A DNA stretch of 63,257 nt from Asticcacaulis biprosthecium C19 (GCF_000204015.1 NZ_GL883077.1:697687-760943); one strand, 5' to 3'. Counted from the first letter of the stretch, positions 35,970 through 44,598 are shown. Numbers and translations are program-made. Notes: generated from the sequence alone by a model not told the origin.

Positions 35970-37195
35970 GCATCCTGCATATCGTCGGCGGGGGCTTGAG
36001 CGGACTGACGGCTGCCCTGATGGCGCATGACCAGGGCTGGCGTGATATTCGACTCTATGAACGCACGGATGCGATCGGTGGCGTTGCCCAGAGCCGCATG
36101 GCCGAGGGCCACGAGATCCGGACGGGCACCATCTATTTCGCCGACGACCGGGATGCCCAACTGCAACTCCTGCGTCGCTACGGTCTCAATTTCGAACCCT
36201 TCGAAAACCGCTTTGGATCGGTCAGTGTGGTCAAGGATAAGGACCATTTCCAATCCGGCTTTGGCAGTCCCTTGGTTACGGCGTCCGATGGCGATATCGC
36301 GCTCACGCCCGGTGAGATGATATCGCTTCAGGACCGTTTTAATCGCTATCCGGCACACATCGCGCAACGCCTGACCGCCATGGCGCGCTGGCACATCAAT
36401 GCCGACCCGGCCACGCTCGACAAGGACGTCGCCATTCCCATGGCGATGAACCGCGTGATTGTCGCCGATGCCGACATCGACACGATGAAACAGCTCAAGT
36501 GTCACGACGCGCTGTATGACGAACTGTACGGCCTGCCGCGCGACGCGTGGGGCTATACCGCCAATGCGACGGCGCACCTGCCCGTTGGTGGTTTTCCGCG
36601 CCTGTTTGATGATATGCGCCGTGTACTGAGCAATCTGAACATTGCCGTCTGCGACCGCAGCCTGATCACCCCCAAGATCGCCCATGACCTCATGACTCGT
36701 GGCGAGCGGGTCTACTGGTCGGCCAATCCGATGCCGCTGTTTCCGCACGCCGGCATGAAGGCGCCACAATTGCAGCGCGCCGATTTCCACGTCGTCAGCC
36801 TGACCTGCGCCTATGGCCTGAACGCGCCCTTCTATATCCAGAACTTCACCTGCGATGGGGCCATCTTCCGCCTCTACGCCTATCCGACGGCGACTGCCTC
36901 GATCGTCACCCTGGAATGTGTCCGCCCGGCCAACGAGAGCGACGTGCGTCTGGAGGCCAAACGCCTTGTGGCTGATACCCCCATCGCCGATCTGCTGACC
37001 GGCGACGTCGTGCTGGAAGAACGCCAGCCGCGCTGGCTGTTCCATACAGTGGAGACGGTGGCGGCACTGGGCGTTTTGCGGGACCACATGGCCGACCGCT
37101 ATGGCGCGGCCTTCGTCGCCGGCGGCTGGGAACAGTACGCCAAGGCCGCCAAATACGCGGCGCTACAGACGGCGCTCGACCGGATCGCCGCCTGA
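35966..37195 (+). CDS. FAD-dependent oxidoreductase, amine-oxidase/UDP-galactopyranose-mutase-like
   Basis: This 409-residue protein has an N-terminal dinucleotide-binding motif ILHIVGGGLSGLTAALMA with a following acidic strand end (LYERTDAIGGVAQS). This is the pattern of the amine oxidase, protoporphyrinogen oxidase and UDP-galactopyranose mutase superfamily. The rest, with AWGYTANATAHLPVGGFPRL, does not match a subfamily I can name. It overlaps the methyltransferase by 4 nt and the WbqC gene by 1 nt, so it belongs to the same surface-sugar operon. Confidence 0.75.
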   Translation: MSILHIVGGGLSGLTAALMAHDQGWRDIRLYERTDAIGGVAQSRMAEGHEIRTGTIYFADDRDAQLQLLRRYGLNFEPFENRFGSVSVVKDKDHFQSGFGSPLVTASDGDIALTPGEMISLQDRFNRYPAHIAQRLTAMARWHINADPATLDKDVAIPMAMNRVIVADADIDTMKQLKCHDALYDELYGLPRDAWGYTANATAHLPVGGFPRLFDDMRRVLSNLNIAVCDRSLITPKIAHDLMTRGERVYWSANPMPLFPHAGMKAPQLQRADFHVVSLTCAYGLNAPFYIQNFTCDGAIFRLYAYPTATASIVTLECVRPANESDVRLEAKRLVADTPIADLLTGDVVLEERQPRWLFHTVETVAALGVLRDHMADRYGAAFVAGGWEQYAKAAKYAALQTALDRIAA

Positions 37196-37884
37196 TGCGG
37201 GCGGCCATCATGCAGCCAACCTATCTGCCCTATATCGGCTATTTTCATCTGATGCGCCGGGTCGATGTCTTTGTCTTCCTCGATGACGTCCAGCTGGAAC
37301 GCCGGTCCTGGCAGACGCGCAACCGCATCTGTGCCGCCGGTGAAGAACAGATGCTTAGCGTCAGTTTGAAGAAGCACAACCAGACCGACCGGCTGGATGA
37401 GGTCTTTCTCAATGACGAAGGCGACTGGCGGCGCAAGCATCTCGACGCTATGGACAACGCCTATCGCAAGCGGCCGGGGTTTGCCGAGGGAATTGATTTT
37501 ATCCGGCCGCACCTGACACCACAGCCGGATCAAAAGCTCAGCGACTTCAACATCGCGATTATCGAAGATGCCGCCCGCCGGCTGGGCATCACGACGCTGG
37601 TGCGGCGCGCATCCGCGTTAGGCTGCGGCGGTAAGCGGTCAGAACATCTGCTGGCCATCTGCCGGGCGGTGGGGGCAACGGCGTACGTGTCCCCAACCGG
37701 TTCCCGCGAATATATGGAAGAGGAGGGGGTGTTTCGCGACGCGGGCTTCCCCGTTGCCTATTTCAGCCACGCGCCGAAGGTCTACCCGCAGGGCTTCGAG
37801 CCGTTCGTACCCTATATGGCCTTTATCGATGCGGTGATGAACATCGGCTTTGCAGGCCTTACGGAGTTGCTGGCCGATGCGTAA
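37195..37884 (+). CDS. WbqC-like family protein
   Basis: This 229-residue protein starts MRAAIMQPTYLPYIGYFHLM and continues FVFLDDVQLERRSWQTRNRI, the clear signature of the WbqC family found in O-antigen and surface-glycan clusters. The family is thought to modify sugars, possibly by acyl or amino transfer, but its chemistry is not settled. The start codon shares a base with the preceding stop (TGATG). Its 3' end overlaps pseF by 8 nt. Confidence 0.88.
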   Translation: MRAAIMQPTYLPYIGYFHLMRRVDVFVFLDDVQLERRSWQTRNRICAAGEEQMLSVSLKKHNQTDRLDEVFLNDEGDWRRKHLDAMDNAYRKRPGFAEGIDFIRPHLTPQPDQKLSDFNIAIIEDAARRLGITTLVRRASALGCGGKRSEHLLAICRAVGATAYVSPTGSREYMEEEGVFRDAGFPVAYFSHAPKVYPQGFEPFVPYMAFIDAVMNIGFAGLTELLADA

Positions 37885-38569
37885 GCTGTGCGTCATTCCC
37901 GCCCGCGGTGGTTCCAAGCGTATCCCGCGCAAGAACGTCAAGCCGTTTCATGGCCGGCCGATGATCAGCTATTCGATCCAGGCAGCGTTGGACTGTGGTC
38001 TGTTTGATGCGGTGGTGGTGTCGACCGACGATGAGGAGATCGCAGAGGTTGCCCGTGTCTTTGGCGCCACGACGCCGTTTGTACGTCCTCCGGAGCTTTC
38101 CAACGATCATGCGGGTACGGACGATGTCGTCGCCCATGCCATCGCCTGGTTCCGAGATCAGGGTGACGTGTATGACGCCACCTGCTGTATCTATGCGACG
38201 GCACCGTTGCTCGATGCGGCGCGGTTGGTCGAAGGCTGGGAACGGCTGCGAAAGCCGGGCAAGCGCTTTGCCTTCAGCGTGACGTCGTACGCCTTTCCGA
38301 TCCAGCGCGCCCTGTACCGCACCGTCGATGACGGCGTGGAGATGTTCCAACCGCAACACCTGATGAGCCGATCCCAGGACCTGGAGCCGGCTTTTCATGA
38401 CGCGGCTCAGTTCTACTGGGGCTGGTCGGACGCCTGGATGGCCGGTGAGAACATGTATTCGCCGATCGCCGCGCCGGTGGTCCTGCCGAGGACGCAAGTG
38501 GTCGATATCGATACGCCCGAGGACTGGGACGTGGCTGAACTCGCTTTTGAGGTCTTAAAGCGGCGGTAA
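37877..38569 (+). CDS. pseF: Pseudaminic acid cytidylyltransferase (PseF-like)
   Basis: This 230-residue CMP-sugar synthetase has the activating motif CVIPARGGSKRIPRKNVKPF at its N-terminus and VVVSTDDEEIAEVA. It ends with VDIDTPEDWDVAE, a common end-pattern of PseF/NeuA proteins. It charges pseudaminic acid with CMP before transfer to flagellin. ATG 37877 overlaps the WbqC stop; the frame open to 37850 is rejected. A neuraminate or legionaminate synthetase cannot be fully excluded, but PseG nearby favours pseudaminate. Confidence 0.88.
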   Translation: MRKLCVIPARGGSKRIPRKNVKPFHGRPMISYSIQAALDCGLFDAVVVSTDDEEIAEVARVFGATTPFVRPPELSNDHAGTDDVVAHAIAWFRDQGDVYDATCCIYATAPLLDAARLVEGWERLRKPGKRFAFSVTSYAFPIQRALYRTVDDGVEMFQPQHLMSRSQDLEPAFHDAAQFYWGWSDAWMAGENMYSPIAAPVVLPRTQVVDIDTPEDWDVAELAFEVLKRR

Positions 38570-38592
38570 TCGGCCTGTGGTAGCGTCGCGCC

Positions 38593-39030
38593 ATGACAAT
38601 TAAGCTCGCCCTTCTCGTCGATGGTGACAATATCGGCCATCAACTGATCGCTCCCTTGTGGAAGCAGGTCGTTACGTTGGGCATGCCGAACGTCCAGCGT
38701 GTCTACCGGGACTGGTCGCGCGGGCCTGACTGGAAAGACGTCCTACTGAAATACGCGCTGCAACCGATGCACCAGTTCAATTATGCGCCGGGCAAGAACG
38801 CTACCGATATAGCCATGGTGATCGATGCGCTCGATCTGGCTCAGACGGGGTTGTATGACGGCTTTTGCCTCGCGTCATCGGACAGCGATTTCACCCCCCT
38901 TGCTATTCGTCTACGGCAAAGAGGTTTGAAGGTCTACGGTTTCGGCGAGACCAAGACGCCCGCTACTTTTCAGCAAGCCTGCGACCGTTTCATCATTTTG
39001 CCGTCCGCGCCGAAGTCTAAGGCAGCTTGA
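38593..39030 (+). CDS. NYN/LabA-like PIN-fold protein
   Basis: This 145-residue protein has the acidic residues of the NYN (PIN-like) nuclease fold: LLVDGDNIG near residue 8, NATDIAMVIDALDL near 75 and LASSDSDFTPLAIRL near 95. Such proteins are single-metal RNases or degraded relatives. It is separated from pseF by only 23 nt, but the function does not suggest a shared pathway. The 3' end overlaps the convergent GH43 gene by 14 nt. Confidence 0.85.
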   Translation: MTIKLALLVDGDNIGHQLIAPLWKQVVTLGMPNVQRVYRDWSRGPDWKDVLLKYALQPMHQFNYAPGKNATDIAMVIDALDLAQTGLYDGFCLASSDSDFTPLAIRLRQRGLKVYGFGETKTPATFQQACDRFIILPSAPKSKAA

Positions 39031-40819
39031 CGACTTGACTCAGCACCGACACGCCGGATTCGTTGAACGCCTCGACCGCCACATAGTATCCGACGCCCAC
39101 GGTCAGGGCCCGAAGGTCGAAGGCCGTGCCTTCATCCGCCCATTTCTGATAGGTCAGGGTCAGCCGGTCCGGCTTGATGCCCCAGCGGACATTGTAACCA
39201 ACCGCGCCCTTGACCGGCTTCCAGCTGATCCGTGCCTGGCGGGGATCGGCATCACGCACAACCGTCAAGCCGCCCGGTTTCATCGGCGCTGCCCCCTCCG
39301 CTGAGCCGAAGACGCGCAGATCGCTGATTGCCAGGTTCGGTGCAGCGATATGGCCATGGACATAGCGCACATAGCGCGCCTTGACCGGTGCCGGCAGCTC
39401 GAAATAGGCGTTGGGCCGGTCGCGCTTGTCCTCACCCGTGTCGGCCAGGTGAGTCCAGGTCTTGCCGTCCAGCGAGCTTTCCAGCTTGAACTCGGTATAG
39501 ATGCCGGTCCGGTCCTCATAGATGCCCGACTTATAGTCAGTGTAGTTGACCTGGATGGCCCGCACGGTCTTGGCCGCGCCCAGGTCAAGCGTCAGAGTCT
39601 CGCCCGGCTTGGCGCTGCCGGCCAGCCAGAAGGTGCGCGGGTCCTCGTCCGTCGTCCGGTCGGCGGTGAATTCGCCCTGGACTGACGAGGCGACGGCCGT
39701 CTTGCGGTAGGACAGCAGCATCCAACCGGTGAACAGAGCATCCGGGTCGTCGATCTTGGCGGTCGGCATATATTGCGGGAAATCGGCGAAACGCGCCGAC
39801 ACCGCCATCTGACCGTCGTCGTAGAATTTCGCCGGCATCATGTCGATACGGCGCTCAAACGTCCAGTTGTAGCCGATCCACGGCGTACCGGTATTCCAGT
39901 AGTTGCCGTACTTGTCCTGGAAGGTCGAACCATGGCCGGCGCCTTCGACAAAACCGCCCGGTTTGTAGGCCACCGGATTGTAATCGGCATAGGTGAACGG
40001 CCCCAGCGGGTTGTCGCCGACATAGACGCCGTTGCCGTAAACATTATATTCCGTACCCGGAGCACCGTACTGCAGATAGTATTTGCCGTTGACCTTGTTC
40101 ATCCACGCCCCCTCGGTAAAGGGCTTAATCGGCGTGCCGTTGGCCAGTGTGCCGCTATGGTCCTGGCCGAAGCGTTCCCAGCCATGCTTTTCTGGTTGCA
40201 GCCAGATGAACTTCTTCGGCTCGCCCTTATAGGCAAAGGGTTCCGGCGTCATTTCGATACCGTAGATCGGATAGACGTTGGACGACCCCCAGTACATGTA
40301 CCACTTGCCATCGTCATCGATGAACAGGCCGGGGTCCCAGGGTGATGGCTGGACCTGATCGGGGCGGATCTTGTCCTCCTGGCCTTCGGGGACCGCGGTC
40401 GGCACTGGCGGGGTGCGGCGAACCCAGAAGTCGAGCTTGCCCGAGGCCGGGTCGGTGCTTTTCAGCAGGCTCGAAACACGGGTATGCGACTGCATGATGT
40501 AGAGGGTCTCACCGTCGGAAATCACAGCCGGTGCCACAATGCTCTCGAACGGCCAGCGCGACGGTGTGACAAAGTCCCATTCGATCAGGTTGTCCGACTT
40601 CCAGTAGCCGTCCGCCAGGGTCTGGAACAGGTAGTAGGTTCCCTTGTGCAGGACGATCACCGGGTCGGCGCCGGTGCGGTAGGAAATCTTCTCGTTCATC
40701 TGCTCGAAATTGTAGCGGTAGTCGATGTCGAGCGGATTGATGTAGGTGGTGCGTTCGGACGCCATGACGGGCTGCGCAAACAGCAGCAGGGCCGCGAGCG
40801 TGCAAGTCGTTCTGATCAT
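39017..40819 (-). CDS. Secreted glycoside hydrolase family 43 enzyme with discoidin and Fn3-like domains
   Basis: This 600-residue protein has a signal peptide (TLAALLLFAQPVMAS). A five-bladed propeller hydrolase follows at about 40-350, with candidate acidic residues in RTGADPVIVLHKG, PWDPGLFIDDDGKWYMYWG and FTEGAWMNKVNGKYYLQYG. A discoidin (F5/8 C-like) domain lies at about 365-500 and an Fn3-like domain at about 505-600. It probably trims arabinose, xylose or a related sugar from plant or algal glycans outside the cytoplasm. A LacI-type operator lies 47 bp upstream. No transporter or regulator gene is adjacent. Confidence 0.85.
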   Translation of the reverse strand: MIRTTCTLAALLLFAQPVMASERTTYINPLDIDYRYNFEQMNEKISYRTGADPVIVLHKGTYYLFQTLADGYWKSDNLIEWDFVTPSRWPFESIVAPAVISDGETLYIMQSHTRVSSLLKSTDPASGKLDFWVRRTPPVPTAVPEGQEDKIRPDQVQPSPWDPGLFIDDDGKWYMYWGSSNVYPIYGIEMTPEPFAYKGEPKKFIWLQPEKHGWERFGQDHSGTLANGTPIKPFTEGAWMNKVNGKYYLQYGAPGTEYNVYGNGVYVGDNPLGPFTYADYNPVAYKPGGFVEGAGHGSTFQDKYGNYWNTGTPWIGYNWTFERRIDMMPAKFYDDGQMAVSARFADFPQYMPTAKIDDPDALFTGWMLLSYRKTAVASSVQGEFTADRTTDEDPRTFWLAGSAKPGETLTLDLGAAKTVRAIQVNYTDYKSGIYEDRTGIYTEFKLESSLDGKTWTHLADTGEDKRDRPNAYFELPAPVKARYVRYVHGHIAAPNLAISDLRVFGSAEGAAPMKPGGLTVVRDADPRQARISWKPVKGAVGYNVRWGIKPDRLTLTYQKWADEGTAFDLRALTVGVGYYVAVEAFNESGVSVLSQVVKLP

Positions 40820-40865
40820 GACTTCCTCCGTCTTTTCGGCTGTCTTAGCCTCCGGAACAATCCAT

Positions 40866-40877
40866 GTAAACGTTTAC
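40866..40877. promoter_or_regulatory. LacI-family operator upstream of the GH43 gene
   Basis: GTAAACGTTTAC is a perfect 12-bp palindrome with the central CG and AAACGTTT core typical of LacI/GalR regulators. Its position 47 bp before the GH43 start fits repression relieved by a sugar. The regulator is not in the window. Confidence 0.7.
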
Positions 40878-40884
40878 TTGGCTT

Positions 40885-41076
40885 AAAGACTTTTTGTAAA
40901 CTCCACCAGGCTGGCCTGCAAAAGGCTGTTTTCTGCGCTTCCGGTGCTCACGTACAAAGTTTTAGTTGTGCTAACGCTTCGCTCTTTGAGCACTGTACGC
41001 TCCGCTCCGATTCTCGAAACCAACCCTTTTCGGCTCAGCCTTGAAGGCGAGCCTGATGGCTTTCCAAAAAGTCTTT
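40885..41076. repeat. 190-bp imperfect palindromic element between GH43 and TRIC genes
   Basis: AAAGACTTTTTG at the left end and CAAAAAGTCTTT at the right end are inverted copies, and CACCAGGCT pairs with GAGCCTGATGG inside. CGTACA and GTGCTCA motifs occur in both halves in swapped order. The right end touches the stop of the TRIC-type gene, so it may also act as its terminator. Confidence 0.6.
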
Positions 41077-41698
41077 ATTCCGCCTTGCTTCCGGGAAAGC
41101 CCGGCAGGGCGAGATGATAACGGATGGCGGCGGCGCGCAGGGCAAAGGCGGCGCCAAAACCGATCAGAGCGGACGGCCAGAAAGGCAGTCCAAGCCCTTC
41201 CGCCACGACGAAGACGATGGCGCCCAGCAGGGCCGCCGTGACGTAGATTTCGCGTCGGAGCAGCATGTTGGGTTCACCGGCCAGGACGTCGCGGATGACG
41301 CCGCCGAAACAGGTCGTCAGCACGCCCATAACGACCGATGAAATGGGGTGAACGCCCAGCGACATGGCCTTGGCGGTGCCGACCACGGCATAGGCGGCCA
41401 GGCCCAGCGCGTCGAGCCACAGCAGGGCGCGGAACCGCCAGCCGCGCTTGCCCAGGCTCCAGACGATGATCGCCGCGACCAGGCAGACGATGAGATAGCC
41501 CGGCCGTTGCACCCAGAAGACCGGCGCCCCGATCAGTAAATCGCGCAGGGTGCCGCCGCCAACGCCCGTAATGGCGGCGAAGAAGGCAAAGGTGATGATG
41601 TCGTGCTTGCGTTCAGCCGCCGCCAGCGCACCGGTCGCCGCGAAAACGGCGACGGCGGCGTAGTCGAGCCAGAACAGGGCGGTGGCAAAAGCGTCCAT
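41075..41698 (-). CDS. TRIC-type (UPF0126) cation channel family protein
   Basis: This 207-residue membrane protein has two repeats of three helices each. They carry the family signatures GVGGGTLRDLLIG and CFGGVIRDVLAGEPN. Prokaryotic TRIC proteins form potassium-permeable trimers. Start ATG 41698 gives the expected N-terminus (MDAFATALFWLDYAAVAVFA). It stands alone, downstream of the glycine-zipper gene on the same strand. Confidence 0.9.
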   Translation of the reverse strand: MDAFATALFWLDYAAVAVFAATGALAAAERKHDIITFAFFAAITGVGGGTLRDLLIGAPVFWVQRPGYLIVCLVAAIIVWSLGKRGWRFRALLWLDALGLAAYAVVGTAKAMSLGVHPISSVVMGVLTTCFGGVIRDVLAGEPNMLLRREIYVTAALLGAIVFVVAEGLGLPFWPSALIGFGAAFALRAAAIRYHLALPGFPGSKAE

Positions 41699-41727
41699 GG
41701 CCGCCTCTTACACGGACGACGCGGCGG

Positions 41728-42282
41728 TTACCAGTGGCGGCGATGGACGCGATGGCCGTTATAATGCCCGTAATGCGGTCGTGAGGTGAAGTAGACGGTA
41801 GCGTAACCGCGCGGCGCGGGCGGCGGCGCGTAGTAACCGTCATCGTAGCTATAATAGGCGTCCTGATAACATTGGACACTGTCGTTGCCGAGCGATCGGC
41901 CCATCATGCCGCCGATCATGGCGCCACTCAGCGTGTTGCTGCCGCGATCCCAGCGATGGGACAGGCTGTTGCCGAGCAAACCGCCGGCAATGGCTCCGAC
42001 AATGGTACCGGTGGTGCGTGACCGGGACTTGCGCTGATAGCAGTAGCCGTCGGCGCGTTCGCCGTCTTCGTAAACGTCCTGACGGGCATCGGAATGCCCC
42101 TGGGAACGCCCCTGCGCGTAGGTGCGACCAGAAGCTTCGTCGGCGCGGCCCTGTTCATAGGCGCGTTGTTCGGCTTCGACCTCGCTGTAGGGGCGGGTTT
42201 CGACAGATTGCGCGAGAACGGGCTGGGCCAGCGCCAGGACGGCGCCGGCAATCAGGGTGGCTTTCGCCAGCACCTTGGTCAT
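41728..42282 (-). CDS. Glycine-zipper outer-membrane-type protein
   Basis: This 184-residue protein has a signal peptide ending PVLAQS. A charged region (YSEVEAEQRAYEQGRADEAS) is followed by two Gly-zipper helices, GTIVGAIAGGLLGNSL and LSGAMIGGMMGRSLG, as in the Rickettsia 17-kDa/OmpA-like 2TM domain. The tail is Tyr/His-rich. ATG 42282 is preferred because it starts the signal peptide. The role is unknown, perhaps envelope structure. Confidence 0.82.
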   Translation of the reverse strand: MTKVLAKATLIAGAVLALAQPVLAQSVETRPYSEVEAEQRAYEQGRADEASGRTYAQGRSQGHSDARQDVYEDGERADGYCYQRKSRSRTTGTIVGAIAGGLLGNSLSHRWDRGSNTLSGAMIGGMMGRSLGNDSVQCYQDAYYSYDDGYYAPPPAPRGYATVYFTSRPHYGHYNGHRVHRRHW

Positions 42283-42426
42283 GGGGACTCTACTCCGGGA
42301 GACGCAACGAAGTTTTGTCTTTACCTGAACCGTCATGAACGGCGGCTGAACGAATTGTGACCGGCGCGGACGCTCACGCGTTACGGGGTGCAAGGGGGCT
42401 GTCAGGCCTCCTGCACGGCACCGAGC

Positions 42427-42834
42427 CTAACTGTTGTACTTTTTGTTGAAATCTTCTTCGCTCATGGCGGCATAGAGGATGCCTTCAATCAGAGCGATGA
42501 TGGCGGGGATGAAAGTCCAGCAGAACAAGAGGTAGACAATACCCCAGACCGTGCGTCCCAGATAGAATTTATGGATCCCGATTCCGCCGAGGAGCAGAGC
42601 AAAGAGAATCGCGGCCAGTCTTGTCCGGCCATTGGCGTTCGCGGACTTCACCACAATGATTTGTGTTGCCGTTTTGTCGACAATTTCGAAATCGACCGTC
42701 AAGCCAACCCGGGGTTCGACATTGCCGGTTGTCCAGTTAATACGTGCAAAGCTGTAGCGGTTACCATCGAACCCGCTGATAAAACCGGTATTGGTTTCCC
42801 GCTCGTACTGGAGAACCGTGCCTTGCATTGTCAT
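42427..42834 (-). CDS. Cold-shock-like domain fused to a TM2 membrane domain
   Basis: This 135-residue protein has an N-terminal OB/cold-shock-like part (MQGTVLQYERETNTGFISG, then YSFARINW and VDFEIVD). A C-terminal TM2 domain follows with two helices (AAILFALLLGGIGIHKFYLG, WGIVYLLFCWTFIPAIIALI). TM2 proteins are small membrane proteins of unclear function. The fused OB part suggests recruitment of nucleic acid or another ligand to the membrane. ATG 42834 or 42828 could be the start. Confidence 0.8.
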   Translation of the reverse strand: MTMQGTVLQYERETNTGFISGFDGNRYSFARINWTTGNVEPRVGLTVDFEIVDKTATQIIVVKSANANGRTRLAAILFALLLGGIGIHKFYLGRTVWGIVYLLFCWTFIPAIIALIEGILYAAMSEEDFNKKYNS

Positions 42835-42908
42835 ACCCCTGAATGAATAGCCCTGTGCGAAGCCTTAAGGATTTATCAAGAGCGCCGCAACTGAAACTTG
42901 CGGTATAT

Positions 42909-43340
42909 TCAGCGACGGGATTCGACTCGCTTCGGCGTGGCGCGGGGTTGCCATTCATGAACTGCAAACGCCACTGCCATGCACAGCAACAAGCCGTACC
43001 CGCCCAGCAACCCGGTCACCGTGACATAGGTCCAGTGGTTGACGTGGGTAATGCCGGCAGCGAAATGCAAAGCGACGGTGGCGATCTGCAAGGCCGAGGC
43101 AATCAGGATCCATAGCCGGCGCGACCAGAAGGACAGGACGATCAGCAGGCCCATCGCAATGATATCGATAACGACCACGACGCGTTCGGGACCGGCGTAA
43201 TTGCCCCACTGATGCAGCAGCAGGCTGAGACACCAGGCGACAAGCACGATCGCGGCGGCCAAGCGATTCGGCCGGTCACCGCGCCACAGACCCCAGCCGC
43301 AGATCATCAGGCACAGGACAAAACCGACCCAAACCCACAC
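42909..43340 (-). CDS. Small membrane protein, paralogue of the upstream gene
   Basis: This 143-residue protein starts at GTG 43340, chosen because AGGAG lies 9 nt upstream; the longer frame to 43478 is basic and unlike a signal. Four hydrophobic segments are visible, starting VWVWVGFVLCLMICGWGLWR. Its layout and text (CGWGLWRG, SRRLW, GLLLC) parallel the protein at 43531-43935, so the two look like tandem duplicates. No family is recognised. Confidence 0.65.
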   Translation of the reverse strand: MWVWVGFVLCLMICGWGLWRGDRPNRLAAAIVLVAWCLSLLLHQWGNYAGPERVVVVIDIIAMGLLIVLSFWSRRLWILIASALQIATVALHFAAGITHVNHWTYVTVTGLLGGYGLLLCMAVAFAVHEWQPRATPKRVESRR

Positions 43341-43530
43341 GGATTGCGCTCCTCGAAAGTTCCGGCGACGAAAATGCCGGGTTTCGTGGCGCAGCGATAG
43401 CAGAATTTGCAACCTTCGCGTCTTCGCGTGAAATTTTTTCTTCGTTCCGGTACGCGGTGGTTGAGTAAGAAGGTTCACGCGAAGACGCGAAGACGAGAAG
43501 GTGGCGACGGCACTGCCGGAGCCTGTACCT

Positions 43531-43935
43531 TTATCCCACAGCGCTCTTCACGTCGGCTGTTTGAGCTTGTCGCAATCGGGCCGCCTCATGGTCGAAGATG
43601 CCGGCGACCAGACACAGCAACAGACCGAAGGCACAGATATAGCCCAGGGTGTCGACAACATCGATATCGCGGAAGGCATAGAGGGCCACCCGGTCGATCA
43701 TCAGCGCACCCGCCGGCAGGGTCCACAGTCGCCGCGATTTCAGCGACAAAGCCATCGTGGCCAGCATCAGGGCGATATCGATCGGGAACAGAATTTGCTC
43801 AGGCGGCGGGAAGACCAGGCCCAGTCCAGTGGACGCCAGAGCCAGGGTGGCCGCGATCCGCAAGTCGGCATTGCCACGCCACAGGGCCCAGCCGCAGACG
43901 ATCGGGTATAGGGCAAATCCCACAATCAACAGCAT
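43531..43935 (-). CDS. Small membrane protein, tandem paralogue
   Basis: This 134-residue protein has four hydrophobic segments (LLIVGFALYPIVCGWALWRG, then LALASTGLGLVFPPP, LMLATMALSLKSRRLW, YICAFGLLLCLVAGIF). CGWALWRG, SRRLW and GLLLCLVAGIF mirror the downstream gene. Function unknown. The two are 190 bp apart, with a repeat-like GCGAAGACGCGAAGA stretch in between. Confidence 0.65.
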   Translation of the reverse strand: MLLIVGFALYPIVCGWALWRGNADLRIAATLALASTGLGLVFPPPEQILFPIDIALMLATMALSLKSRRLWTLPAGALMIDRVALYAFRDIDVVDTLGYICAFGLLLCLVAGIFDHEAARLRQAQTADVKSAVG

Positions 43936-44112
43936 CGGTGCCTCCCCTGAATCCGAAGGGCGCTGCAGATTCCGTCCGCCCGCTGTGACGCGAACGGACG
44001 GACCGCACCCCCATGCCCCCCAGCCTCCACCGAAGGCGCAAAGCGCTATCGGCGGAATCTCGAATTCCGTCGTGCCGAGTCTGCTACACCCCTCCCGCCA
44101 TACCCCTTTGGG

Positions 44113-44598
44113 TCATTGCGGCAGAGCGCGCATGTTCTGAATGCCCTGCAACAGGACCGTGACCGACGCCAGAAGCACACCGGCGATCAACGGAATGAGG
44201 ATCGCGGTCAGCAGCATCAGTCCCAGCCACTGCAGGTGGCTTAGCCGACGAAGACGTTCGGCGAAGGTCTGCGGCAGCGTATCGGGCGGGCGGACCGGTA
44301 AGGGCTCCGCCTCGGATGACACTGCGGCATCGGTGGCGGGTTGGTCCATGCTCCCTGACGGGTATCCCCCTTGAGGGGGGAGGGGGGCAACCGGGGCGGA
44401 CGCGCTCTCCTGAGCCGCCAGATACCGCGCGGCTTCGCGGCTGGTGGCAATGCCTAATCGCCGGCGGCCTTCTTCCATATGGGTTTTGACTGTGCTCTCG
44501 CTGATGCCGAGTAGGCGCGCGATCTCCTTGGCCTGGTGGTTTTGTGCCACCAGGCGCAGGACCTGCTTCTGACGTTCCGACAGGGTCTCGATGCCCAT
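44113..44598 (-). CDS. Membrane-tethered LuxR-type transcriptional regulator
   Basis: This 161-residue protein begins directly with the LuxR_C helix-turn-helix (ETLSERQKQVLRLVAQNHQ, AKEIARLLGISESTVKTHME). A Pro/Ala-rich linker (about 65-110) follows, and it ends with one transmembrane helix near 125-152 (LGLMLLTAILIPLIAGVLLA). The DNA-binding domain would face the cytoplasm, tied to the membrane, with a very short tail outside. There is no receiver or autoinducer domain. The nearby operon gives no hint of its target. Confidence 0.82.
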   Translation of the reverse strand: MGIETLSERQKQVLRLVAQNHQAKEIARLLGISESTVKTHMEEGRRRLGIATSREAARYLAAQESASAPVAPLPPQGGYPSGSMDQPATDAAVSSEAEPLPVRPPDTLPQTFAERLRRLSHLQWLGLMLLTAILIPLIAGVLLASVTVLLQGIQNMRALPQ

